A stretch of DNA of 64,000 bases from Microcaldota archaeon (GTDB lineage Archaea; Micrarchaeota; Micrarchaeia; Micrarchaeales; CABMGC01), in NCBI GenBank assembly GCA_021818925.1, contig JAKASU010000001.1, positions 505,568 to 569,567 of the forward strand, given 5' to 3'. Position numbers and translations under genes: made by a program. How positions within the stretch are numbered: position 1 is the stretch's first letter; each line of letters starts with the position of its first letter. Positions 47,649-55,857 of the stretch are shown here, piece after piece. Under the pieces are notes generated by a model, which worked only from the letters and a program-made list of their open reading frames with translations, had not been told where the DNA came from and made no database searches.

Positions 47649-50537
47649 ATGAATAAGAAAGCGATTGCGAGGCAGCGGGCCGCTGTTGCCTCCAGCGCTG
47701 CCACCACTATAGACTATTTTGTAAGTCCCGATGAGGCGGAGGCGGCGAGGTCGTCTGCGGTCTCTGCTCTGAAGAATGAAGTTGCACGAGATACCAACGT
47801 ATTGCTTTCCTCAGGGCCGGGAACTGGAAAGACAACCAGGATGGTGGGCGGCATCGTAGATGAGCTTGCCAAAGGAACTAAGCCGGACAAGATACTTGTT
47901 ATGACCTATTCAAGGGAGGCCAGCGACGAGATAAGGGAGAGAATCTCCAAGGCACTTGAGGAGAGGAAGGTTCCTGGAGTTAGGCCGTCAGATATAGAGG
48001 TGAGGACTTTTTACAGTTATACCTACGGCCTCATGCGCGACCAGGCTACGGAGACAAAGGAGCTTATCTCTAGAGAACAGTCAAGGCTGTTCATGCTTGA
48101 GGGGCTGAAACAGAACAATCCGAAGAGATACTCAGATGAGTACCTGGCATCGCAAGTAGGCGACGTAGAGAATGCGATACAGTACCTTAAGGGCTTTGGG
48201 CTCATGCCGACAAACATTAATTACGATCTGGCGCGCAGGGCGCTTGAGGAACTGTGCACCAAACGTGGTTATGATGAGAGGAGAACGGCCAACAACCTGC
48301 AATTCCTTGACTCTTTCATGAAGACGTTCGGATATTACGAGAGCAGAAAGAGCGAAGAAGGCTCAATGGACTACAATGACAGACTCATGCTGATGCACGA
48401 AAAGCTTGAAAGGGGGGAAGGCGCGTACAAGAAGTATGATTTTGTGTTCGTCGACGGCATACAGGACATGAACCTCCTTGAATCCAAGATAGTAGAGAAC
48501 TCGGGCAAGTGGAAACGCCTGGTTAAGGACGAGAAGAAGGGCATCTATGAGTTCAGAGGAGGGGGGATAGAGGAGGCATGGAGCGCCACGACCATGGAAG
48601 GGATAGTCACCAGCAGCGCGGGTAACGTAAACAAGAGAAACCTGCGTGAGATTTCGCTCTACGCCCAGGAGTTCTTCCTCAGAAACGTCAGCAGCAGGAA
48701 GCAGTACGAGGCGGATTTTGCAGGACTCGTGAACGAAAGAAACGACAGAAAGGGCATCGTTAAGCTCATTACTTCAGATGAGCAGGAGCAGAGCGCGGCA
48801 GCCATAGTTAAGGAGATACACGACAGGGGAGAGGAGGTCACGGTAATTGCTAGGACCAACAGACAATTGGCCATTATGGCGGAACAGTTAGACACCCTAG
48901 GGATAAAGTATTCCGGGACCATAAAAGGATCTGCAGGAGGGCATGCAAAGAAGGATGTGCTGGAGTTCCTGAAGGGGCTCTTCTACAACGATCCGGATGT
49001 TGTGATCCGGGCGTTGTTCACCCCATATTCTGGAATCACGTGGGCCGATGCGTACGACATAAAGGAGAAGTACAAGTCGGGAGAGATTGCGTGGGAGGGG
49101 CTGAAAGAGAAGGCGGCGCCTTTCTTTGGGATAAAGAACGAGTTTACAAGAGACAAGGTGAAGGACCTGTTTACGAACTGGATACTGCCCATGTCAGTGT
49201 CGATAAGCAAGGAGCACTTTCTTGTCTCAAGGGCGATATACAGGAGCCTCGACACTTATGCGGACAAGAGCGACCCTTCCACAAGAGAGTCGCTGTTCGA
49301 CTACCTGAGCCTCAGCAGCGAAGGTTACGAACCCATCGGAGAAGGGAATGGGGTGCTGCTGGCTACGGTCCACAAGGCGAAGAGCAAGTGGGCCGACAAC
49401 GTGGTCTACCTACCGAAGCACTTCGGAGGAGAGGGCTCGTTCATGGACAATACGAAATACGCTATAATGAAGTCTACAACGGGAATAGACATAATAGAAA
49501 AGACCAGGGACGAGCCTACGAAGGTCGATTTTGTAGCTGTGACTAGGGCCAAAAACGAGCTATACATTGTGGCGCCGCCCAAGCTGCAGCCAAGGTTCTA
49601 CATAGAAGGGCTGATAAAGGAGGAAAAGGCCAAGAAGATAGAAATCAAACCAGAGCCAATAAAACTTGCTGACCTGAGGGGCAGCATACGGAAGCCGCTT
49701 GACACAGAAGACGGATACAGGGACATAATTTACAGCCACTTCAAGAAGAACGAACACCTTTCGTTCACGCGCGTCTCCGTACTTGAAAAGCCGTACGATT
49801 ATCTGCTCACGTACGTGGTCGGAATACACGAGAAAAACAGCGGCATGGTCGTAGGAGGAGAGATACATGAGATTGCTGAGAAATTCTTCAGGAAGACGCT
49901 TGACGAGAGCTCGCTGAACGACACGGAGCGCAGGTTCCTTGACAACATAAAGGAGGTCAGGGACAGGATGGGGCTGGCGTTCAAGGCGAAACAGACAGAT
50001 GCCGAATACGAATTCACGCTTGACATATCTGAGATATTCCCCGATATTAAAAGCGGAACGCAGTTCACCGGCAAGATAGACGCAGTGTACGAGATTGACA
50101 CGCCGAAAGGCAAGAGGTACATGCTGCTCGACTACAAGACCGACAAGGATGGATCGTGGCTGGGTGCGCACCTTGAGCAGGTTGCCGTGTACAAGAAAGC
50201 GTTCGCTGTAAAGAAGGTCATCGACGAGAAGGACATAGATGTCGTTGTGGCCTATATCGGGAAGAACACAGGCGGGAACAGTTTCGGAATAGATCTTTAT
50301 TCTACGGTTCCGGCTGAGGGGATGAAGACTGTGTCCGCGAAACAGTTGAGCACCAAGCTCGAAGAGATGAAGGAAGATGTCACCAGGATGATAGACTATA
50401 GGGCGGATCCTGAAAAGTTCGTGCAGGCGCTGCTCCAGACCCCTAAGTCGCAGAGAGACACCAGGTTTAAAATGATAGAGCAGGCGTTGATGGGCAAGCA
50501 GGGAGTGGTGCTTAAGGACTTGGAGCGATTGTCCTAG
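47649..50537 (+). CDS. UvrD/AddA-like helicase fused to a RecB-type nuclease
   Basis: A 962-residue protein. The N-terminal SF1A part has Walker A SGPGTGKTTRM (about residue 55), motif Ia ILVMTYSREASDEIRERI, motif V VLLATVHKAKSKWADNVVYLP and motif VI VAVTRAKNELYIV. Motif II reads FVFVDGIQD, with the catalytic Glu of DExQD replaced by Gly, and motif III is KKGIYEFRGGG without the usual GD-x-x-Q lead. The C-terminal 250 residues form a PD-(D/E)xK nuclease: GGEIHEIAEKFF, FTGKIDAVYEID, MLLDYKTDKD and QVAVYKKAF. No four-Cys iron-sulfur site is visible. It may process DNA ends, with weakened ATPase. Its stop overlaps that of endA (CTAG). Confidence 0.88.
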   Translation: MNKKAIARQRAAVASSAATTIDYFVSPDEAEAARSSAVSALKNEVARDTNVLLSSGPGTGKTTRMVGGIVDELAKGTKPDKILVMTYSREASDEIRERISKALEERKVPGVRPSDIEVRTFYSYTYGLMRDQATETKELISREQSRLFMLEGLKQNNPKRYSDEYLASQVGDVENAIQYLKGFGLMPTNINYDLARRALEELCTKRGYDERRTANNLQFLDSFMKTFGYYESRKSEEGSMDYNDRLMLMHEKLERGEGAYKKYDFVFVDGIQDMNLLESKIVENSGKWKRLVKDEKKGIYEFRGGGIEEAWSATTMEGIVTSSAGNVNKRNLREISLYAQEFFLRNVSSRKQYEADFAGLVNERNDRKGIVKLITSDEQEQSAAAIVKEIHDRGEEVTVIARTNRQLAIMAEQLDTLGIKYSGTIKGSAGGHAKKDVLEFLKGLFYNDPDVVIRALFTPYSGITWADAYDIKEKYKSGEIAWEGLKEKAAPFFGIKNEFTRDKVKDLFTNWILPMSVSISKEHFLVSRAIYRSLDTYADKSDPSTRESLFDYLSLSSEGYEPIGEGNGVLLATVHKAKSKWADNVVYLPKHFGGEGSFMDNTKYAIMKSTTGIDIIEKTRDEPTKVDFVAVTRAKNELYIVAPPKLQPRFYIEGLIKEEKAKKIEIKPEPIKLADLRGSIRKPLDTEDGYRDIIYSHFKKNEHLSFTRVSVLEKPYDYLLTYVVGIHEKNSGMVVGGEIHEIAEKFFRKTLDESSLNDTERRFLDNIKEVRDRMGLAFKAKQTDAEYEFTLDISEIFPDIKSGTQFTGKIDAVYEIDTPKGKRYMLLDYKTDKDGSWLGAHLEQVAVYKKAFAVKKVIDEKDIDVVVAYIGKNTGGNSFGIDLYSTVPAEGMKTVSAKQLSTKLEEMKEDVTRMIDYRADPEKFVQALLQTPKSQRDTRFKMIEQALMGKQGVVLKDLERLS

Positions 50538-51691
50538 GGCTGCATCCAGTCTATCTCGAAGTAGTCGAGCGCGCTTCCAGGCAGCTTGATCTTCCTTACC
50601 CTGTAGTAGGTAACTGCGGTTTCCCTGTCGGCTATGGCAAGCAGCAGCTCGAGGCCCATCGTGTTTGCCGATGCTAGCGCGCCTGCAAACTCCTGGCCGC
50701 CTATGTACTCCTCCTCGCCCAAAGACAGCATCGCGTATTTCGGCGGGCTCTCGCCGGGCTCGTCGGCCTCGCCGCCGTGCCTATGGTAGAGCACAAAGTC
50801 TATATTCTCCTTGGCACCGCCGCTCTTGCCCGGAACCGCTAATATGAACGTCTTCCTTACAGAGTGTGCCACCCTTATGGCGCGCGCCCATTCGGATATG
50901 AGCAGTTTTGATTCCTTCGGGAATACCTGTATCACGTGTTTGGAGTGCGCCTGGTCTCCGTTCCCTGTCTCAGACGGCTTCGCGCCTGGGAAATACGCGC
51001 GGAAGTGGGTGCCGAACTTGAATCCGGTCTTTATTACGTAGCCCTTTTCCCTCCAATCCTTGTAAACCTCATACAATCTGAGGAAATCGCTCCTGCGTTC
51101 AGTCGCATGCCTGATTAGTTCGGTTTTTGTTGCGTTCCTCAGTAAGAGCGCGCCCTCCTCTATCATGAGAAGCGTCTCGAAGGCATCGAGCTTGCTGTGT
51201 GAGCCGCGGTCTGCCGCTTTGTAGGAGCCGTACTGTCCTATCCAGAGCTTCTCATAAAGTTTCCTGCCTGCTTCCTCATCATCCAGGATCGTGACCAGGT
51301 CTGTCTTGAAGAAGGTTCCGGAAAGTTTTTGCTTTGGAAGGTGGAGCGAAGACGCAGGATACTGCTTTGTTTGCTGCGGCCTAGGCTTGCTGTATGGCTT
51401 GCCCACAGAGACTGCGGTTAGACCCCTGTCCCTCCAGTCCCTGTATGTGAAATACCTGGCCATGAACTTGTTGGAGTCAGCGAAGATTGACGCGAGGTCC
51501 CAGAACCTGAGTTCTTGGTCTCCGCGCGTGCAAACTGCGTTGCGCATGTCCATAAGGTAAAGTGCTTCCTCCGGCGAGAGCTTGAGCGACGCCCCTTCTT
51601 TTGTGCCGTAAAAACCTCTGTTGAGTATGTCTGTTGTGGAGGCGCCGCTGGCCATGATAGTGCTTTTACCGCGCAGCGAAAGCTCCAACAT
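50534..51691 (-). CDS. endA: tRNA-splicing endonuclease, fused three-unit (epsilon-2-like) type
   Basis: A 385-residue endonuclease that cuts introns at bulge-helix-bulge motifs. The C-terminal third has the catalytic module: YKDWREKGYVIKTGFKFGTHFRAYFPG region with Tyr and the GTHFR His, and VRKTFILAVPG with the Lys. An N-terminal copy with LSPEEALYLMDM and FTYRDWRDRGL repeats the same fold in degenerate form. A single chain of this length matches the three-unit enzyme known from ARMAN archaea. ATG 51691 is chosen because a TATA (GTTTATATG, about 51718-51728) lies about 30 bp upstream; TTG 51721 is too close. The intron-bearing tRNA-Tyr at 28.8 kb is a likely substrate. Confidence 0.88.
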   Translation of the reverse strand: MLELSLRGKSTIMASGASTTDILNRGFYGTKEGASLKLSPEEALYLMDMRNAVCTRGDQELRFWDLASIFADSNKFMARYFTYRDWRDRGLTAVSVGKPYSKPRPQQTKQYPASSLHLPKQKLSGTFFKTDLVTILDDEEAGRKLYEKLWIGQYGSYKAADRGSHSKLDAFETLLMIEEGALLLRNATKTELIRHATERRSDFLRLYEVYKDWREKGYVIKTGFKFGTHFRAYFPGAKPSETGNGDQAHSKHVIQVFPKESKLLISEWARAIRVAHSVRKTFILAVPGKSGGAKENIDFVLYHRHGGEADEPGESPPKYAMLSLGEEEYIGGQEFAGALASANTMGLELLLAIADRETAVTYYRVRKIKLPGSALDYFEIDWMQP

Positions 51692-51719
51692 ATCTTCGTA
51701 GGTATATCTGCAGCAAAGC

Positions 51720-51731
51720 ACATATAAACTT
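51720..51731. promoter_or_regulatory. Shared TATA element between endA and the YbhN-like gene
   Basis: ACATATAAACTT reads as a TATA box on both strands. It is about 27-38 bp from ATG 51691 on the minus strand and about 28-39 bp from TTG 51759 on the plus strand, so it may be used in both directions. Confidence 0.4.
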
Positions 51732-51758
51732 CTAACGTCTCTTTGTAGTGGCGACTGT

Positions 51759-52757
51759 TTGGCGAATGACCAGGCTTATAGCGAAAGGATGCGGCGCGCC
51801 AGGTTCGCGGTATTGAGCATACTTGGCCTCAGCATAGCGGTCTTCGCGGTCATAGCTGCCCTGGCTGTCATAAACGAGGGCGCTGGAAAGTTTGTCTCGA
51901 CGTTGGAGTCGATAAACCCGCTGTACTACGTTCTGGCGCTCGCGAGCGTGATGCTTAGCACTGCCGTTGGTTTCCCGAAATGGGATATGTTTGTCAGGAA
52001 GCTCGGCATACACATACCGTGGCAGCAGAACTTCGCGGTGTACCAGTCCATGTTCTCGATGGACATCACGCCTGGAAGATGGGGCAGGGCGGTGGTTGCT
52101 TACACGCTTAATAGGATCACGGGGATGAGATTCGGGAAAACTTTCCCGGCTGTAGTGGCCGACATACTCACCGACTTCCTTGGATTCATCGCTGTTGCCC
52201 TTGTCACCGCCTTCCTGGTAAGGAGCTTCACTCTGATATCGGTGGTGATAAGCGTGCTTCTTCTCATACCGTTCTTCTTCATCTATGTGCGCGCACCGTA
52301 CGAATGGGTGAAGAGAAGGGTAGGCAACTGGAGACGGCTGAGGGGAATATTCAAGACAGCGGACATGTACTTCAGGAGCAGCAGGTCGCTTGATGCGGGA
52401 GCTTATGCGTACGCAATGCTGTTCACCATACCCGCTGTGCTGCTGAGCGGCCTTGCGCTGTATTTCGTGATCCTGAGCTTTGGGATAAACTTGGATCCTG
52501 GAGCGATGCCCACGATTCTCTTCATCTACACCTCTTCGCTCCTTATAGGGATGGTAACCGGTATACCAGGAACGCTTGGCGTTACAGATGCTGCTATGCT
52601 CGGCTATCTTATAGCGTTCTTGGGAAGCGACGGCGTGACGTTCGGAGTGGCGTCGGCAATAGTGATATTTTTCAGAATAGCGAGCATGTGGTTCACTGAG
52701 GGCGTGAGCACGAGCTTCCTTATGTACACAATGAAGTACTGGAACATCAGGAGATAG
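51759..52757 (+). CDS. YbhN/AglD-type (UPF0104) integral membrane protein
   Basis: A 332-residue membrane protein with about eight helices, related to the lysylphosphatidylglycerol synthase TM-domain/UPF0104 family. The conserved elements are WQQNFAVYQSMFSMDITPGRWGRAV, and GIPGTLGVTDAAMLGYLI near the C-terminus, followed by IVIFFRIASMWF. Archaeal members have been linked to flipping of lipid-linked sugars (AglD neighbourhood). The start is probably TTG 51759; ATG 51789 is the next choice. It overlaps dphB tail-to-tail by 11 nt. Confidence 0.82.
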   Translation: MANDQAYSERMRRARFAVLSILGLSIAVFAVIAALAVINEGAGKFVSTLESINPLYYVLALASVMLSTAVGFPKWDMFVRKLGIHIPWQQNFAVYQSMFSMDITPGRWGRAVVAYTLNRITGMRFGKTFPAVVADILTDFLGFIAVALVTAFLVRSFTLISVVISVLLLIPFFFIYVRAPYEWVKRRVGNWRRLRGIFKTADMYFRSSRSLDAGAYAYAMLFTIPAVLLSGLALYFVILSFGINLDPGAMPTILFIYTSSLLIGMVTGIPGTLGVTDAAMLGYLIAFLGSDGVTFGVASAIVIFFRIASMWFTEGVSTSFLMYTMKYWNIRR

Positions 52758-53514
52758 AGGCTATGCGCCTCAGGCTTTCCTCTTCGGCGAAGCTAAGTTT
52801 TCCTGGAACTATGAGCGACAGCACTTTTCCCTCGAGCTCCTTGGAGAGTTTGCCCATCTCTTTGATCTCGGTGACTATTATCGCTCGGTCTGGCCTGCCA
52901 AGATTGGCCATGACGATGACTTTTGTGTCAGCAGTCACGCCCTCTTTCCCCGATATCGCATTTATCAGTATCTCCATTGCCTCTCCTATTTTCATTGGCA
53001 CGCTGTTCTTGTGGTCTATGTCGAGCAAAACCAGAGTGTGCTGCCCTTCTCTGAGGTTTTTGTTAATAGAGTCCATGAACGCCGTGGGCTTATACCTTTC
53101 TGACCAGAAAGGTATGGTTGCGGTGGGCCCGAACTTGTAGACGTCGAGGCCGCTCTCCCCTATCGCTATCGAGAACACTGACGGCGCGTGGATGACCTCT
53201 GTCTTTATGTGCTGTGACTTGGCCTCGTTGAGGACTATGCTGTGCGTAGTGGCTATCAGTGGGTCCCCAGGAACAAGTATTACAACTTCTCTTTCCTTTG
53301 CTGCGGCAACCGTCTTCTTCAGGTCGTCCTCAAGGTCCTTCCTGGACAGCGGCACAGGCTTCCTGCCCGCCTCTCTTTCTATGAACTCCGCGTAGCCTTC
53401 GGGCAAGAACGCGGTGTACGTCTCAAGAAAAAGGTCGTCTGCTCTCTTTATCTCGTCGATCGCCCTGAGTGAAAGGTCCTTGGTGCCCAACCCCAAACCT
53501 ATAAGGAAGAGCAT
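52747..53514 (-). CDS. dphB: Diphthine synthase (EF-2 diphthamide methyltransferase)
   Basis: A 255-residue SAM-dependent tetrapyrrole-methylase-fold enzyme of diphthamide synthesis on elongation factor 2. MLFLIGLGLGTKDLSLRAID, the VPGDPLIATTHSIV loop, HAPSVFSIAIGESGLDVYKFG and ATIPFW are all characteristic. ATG 53514 starts the fold directly; upstream in-frame sequence is low-complexity and overlaps the preceding gene. It lies in a minus-strand series after radA and a small hypothetical gene. Confidence 0.95.
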   Translation of the reverse strand: MLFLIGLGLGTKDLSLRAIDEIKRADDLFLETYTAFLPEGYAEFIEREAGRKPVPLSRKDLEDDLKKTVAAAKEREVVILVPGDPLIATTHSIVLNEAKSQHIKTEVIHAPSVFSIAIGESGLDVYKFGPTATIPFWSERYKPTAFMDSINKNLREGQHTLVLLDIDHKNSVPMKIGEAMEILINAISGKEGVTADTKVIVMANLGRPDRAIIVTEIKEMGKLSKELEGKVLSLIVPGKLSFAEEESLRRIASIS

Positions 53515-53515
53515 G

Positions 53516-53893
53516 CTACCACAGGGGGTCGAGGCTCTCGGCCCATTTGGCCGCCGCCTGCTTGCTCTCCTTGTTGCCGTCCTTCCTGAAAGCCAGATCG
53601 AGCAGCTTGTCGTAGCCGAATACCCTGTCATAGAGCAGGTTTATCTGCTGCCTCCTGTCGAGCTTGCCTCTTGCAGCATTGACCAAGGTGACGAACATCT
53701 TCGTGTCCTCCTTTAGGAGTGCGATTGCGAGAATGGGGGCTGCCGATACGACATCCGTGTCATTGGTCCTTGCATCAAGAAGTGAGAAAAGGTCGTCCTT
53801 CGTGAAGTCTCTTGCGATACGCGCTATGTCTGCCTTCCCGTCTATTATGTTCTTCTTCGTTCCCTGGATGTCTATTACTGCACTAGCCGACAA
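53516..53893 (-). CDS. Hypothetical helical protein between radA and dphB
   Basis: A 125-residue protein, entirely helical in appearance (TKDDLFSLLDARTNDTDVVSAAPILAIALLK; KLDRRQQINLLYDRVFGYDKLLDLAF in parts). It resembles HEAT- or ARM-like repeats only loosely. TTG 53893 is the only start that keeps the N-terminus; GGCGGTTGA precedes it. It follows radA by 8 nt and ends 1 nt before dphB, so the three genes form an operon. The function is unknown. Confidence 0.6.
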   Translation of the reverse strand: MSASAVIDIQGTKKNIIDGKADIARIARDFTKDDLFSLLDARTNDTDVVSAAPILAIALLKEDTKMFVTLVNAARGKLDRRQQINLLYDRVFGYDKLLDLAFRKDGNKESKQAAAKWAESLDPLW

Positions 53894-53901
53894 TCAACCG
53901 C

Positions 53902-54852
53902 CTAGTCCTTTATGCCTTCAGGAGTGATCTTGATCACGGTTTCGCCCTCGGGCATGTTTGGCGAGTCGACCAAACGTATTATCCTCTTCTCCTCCTTGCT
54001 CTTCCTTATGTAGAGCCTGGTCGTTGCCGCGTGTGCGACTATGTTGCCGCCCACCGGAGTCGTGGGGTCCCCGAAGAGCATGCCTGGATTGTCCATGACC
54101 TGGTTGGTTATGTACACAGCAAGGAAGTAGTCGTCAGACAGCCTCTGCAGCTTGTGTATGTGCGCATTGAGCTTCTGCTGCCTCTCGTTCAGCGCGCCCC
54201 TCCCTATGAACTCAGCTCTGAATAGGGACATGAGCGAGTCTACGATTATGAGCTTGATGTTCTTCTCTCTGATCAGTTTGTCGGCGCGCTCCGCTGTGAG
54301 TATCTGCTGGTCGGTGCTTGTGACTCGCGTGACATAGATGTTGTCCAGCACGCTCTTCGAATCCGCGTCCTGAGCCTTGGCGAGCGCCTCTATCCTTTCG
54401 GGCCTGAACGTGCCCTCTGTGTCTATGAAAAGAACGCTTCCGTCAAGGCCTCCCTTATCTACCGGAAGCTGCACGTTTACGGCAAGCTGGAATCCTAGCT
54501 GTGTCTTGCCGCTTGCGAACCTGCCGTACATCTCCGTGATGCCGTTTGTCTCGACGCCGCCTCCAAGCAGCTCGTCCAGGCCTTTCGAGCCTGTTGAGAT
54601 CCTCCCTATGGCCTTCCTCTTCTCCAGCACAGACGTTCCGGTCTGCACCTCTATGTTCGTAGCTTCCCTTGCCGCCTCTATGGCCTTCTTCGCGTTCTCC
54701 GCGCTTATGCCTATCATTTCGGATAGCTCGTAAGGCGAGGACGCGGCCACTTTCTCTATGTTGTCTATCCCGGAACCCCTGAGCTTCGCTGCCGCTGCAG
54801 GGCCTATCCCTGGAAGGTCCTCAAGCTCATGAACGCCCTTGTCTTTAGCCAA
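53902..54852 (-). CDS. radA: DNA repair and recombination protein RadA
   Basis: The archaeal Rad51/RecA recombinase, 316 residues. An N-terminal helix-hairpin-helix domain (LEDLPGIGPAAAAKLRGSGI) is followed by the polymerisation motif region and the ATPase core. Walker A is GRFASGKTQ, Walker B LIIVDSLMSLFR, and loop residues include NQVMDNPGMLFGDPTTPVGGN. TTG 54852 is the start, with GGGG upstream and a TATA (GATTTAATATC on the minus strand, about 54877-54887) at the right spacing for a very short leader. Confidence 0.97.
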   Translation of the reverse strand: MAKDKGVHELEDLPGIGPAAAAKLRGSGIDNIEKVAASSPYELSEMIGISAENAKKAIEAAREATNIEVQTGTSVLEKRKAIGRISTGSKGLDELLGGGVETNGITEMYGRFASGKTQLGFQLAVNVQLPVDKGGLDGSVLFIDTEGTFRPERIEALAKAQDADSKSVLDNIYVTRVTSTDQQILTAERADKLIREKNIKLIIVDSLMSLFRAEFIGRGALNERQQKLNAHIHKLQRLSDDYFLAVYITNQVMDNPGMLFGDPTTPVGGNIVAHAATTRLYIRKSKEEKRIIRLVDSPNMPEGETVIKITPEGIKD

Positions 54853-54935
54853 AAAAGCCCCTAACTTTAGCTCACTTGAAGATATTAAATCTTGCTCTGG
54901 AATGGGTTTATAAGATTTGGGGATTAACTAAGCGT

Positions 54936-55045
54936 GGATTAGGTAATGCCAAAAATAAAAAAAGGCCAGCACATTTTCATGTGCTGGCAAGGCGACCAGT
55001 TTCATACTTTTCCCCACAGTAGAGGATTGGTACGAGAACCTGAAC
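54936..55045 (+). ncRNA. Candidate small RNA with a perfect 9-bp hairpin
   Basis: The 250-bp gap between divergent radA and the DUF92 gene contains a TATA (GTTTATAAG, 54906-54914) that fits neither gene. About 50 bp beyond it lies a perfect hairpin, GCCAGCACA/TGTGCTGGC (54965-54973/54980-54988, 6-nt loop). CAGTT near 54998 can pair with AACTG near 55042. A Rho-independent terminator is unlikely because neither flanking gene ends here. No known RNA family was recognised. Confidence 0.3.
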
Positions 55046-55100
55046 TGTATCCGTTGTTTAAGCTTAAAAACCTTGCTCACTAGTGGAAGTTTTCAAAAGG

Positions 55101-55772
55101 ATGAAACTAATGGCCGGCGTTCTCACTCTTGACAAGAAGGGGCTGGCACTGGCGTTTGTGTTCGGAATCCTCATACTCTACTTCGGTCAGAACTATGGCA
55201 TTCTGTTCCTGGTAGACATCCTCGCTTTCTTGGTCATTTCTGCTATAGTCACTGACGCGGGAAAGAGGTTAAAGGAGGGCGCGGGCGTGTATGAAAGCTT
55301 GCGTGGCTGGAGGAATGTGGCCTCAAACGGGACGGTGCCGCTGGTGATCGCTTTCCTGTACTTCCTCAACTACACTTACGGGAGCTTCCCGCAGTCGTTC
55401 ATAGCCATAGTCTATGTTGCGAGCGTGGCCGCGGTAACCGCAGACAAGGTAGCACATGAGATAGGGGTGCTGAACGGCGAGCCCACGATGCTGCTGACCA
55501 TGAAGAAGGCCAAGAAGGGCACCTCCGGAGCCATAACTCTCTTGGGCTCAGGGGCCGCGATTCTGAGCGCGCTGGTAGTAGGCTCTAGCGTGCTTCTGGT
55601 ACACTATTCGCTGGGGCTGGTTGCGATAGTTGCGCTAAGCGGTTTCTTGGGCAACATGGTCGACTCCGTGCTCGGTTACTTCGAGGAGAAGGGGATAGGG
55701 AACAAGCACACCTCGAACTTCCTGTGCGCGGTTTCTGGAGCCCTTATATGCGCTGCGCTGCTCGTGTTTTGA
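55101..55772 (+). CDS. DUF92/TMEM19-family membrane protein
   Basis: A 223-residue membrane protein with about six helices. ASNGTVPLVIAFLYF, AVTADKVAHEIGVLNG and LSGFLGNMVDSVLGYFEEKGIGNKHTSNFL (in parts) are the DUF92 signatures; plant VTE6, a phytyl-phosphate kinase, belongs to this family, so a prenyl-phosphate kinase role in lipid metabolism is possible. ATG 55101 has AAAAGG just upstream; GTG 55083 is in frame. The TATA is probably AGCTTAAAAA near 55060. Confidence 0.82.
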   Translation: MKLMAGVLTLDKKGLALAFVFGILILYFGQNYGILFLVDILAFLVISAIVTDAGKRLKEGAGVYESLRGWRNVASNGTVPLVIAFLYFLNYTYGSFPQSFIAIVYVASVAAVTADKVAHEIGVLNGEPTMLLTMKKAKKGTSGAITLLGSGAAILSALVVGSSVLLVHYSLGLVAIVALSGFLGNMVDSVLGYFEEKGIGNKHTSNFLCAVSGALICAALLVF

Positions 55773-55857
55773 GGCAGTATACGCAGAGAAATTTTCTGCG
55801 TTTTTGGTTATAAATACCTTAATTTGCAATCAAATTTGCTGTTTTTGGGTAGCTGAA

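Noticed and set aside
54965..54988. Hairpin read as a Rho-independent terminator
   Set aside because: No gene ends nearby; both flanking genes diverge, and no T-run follows the stem.
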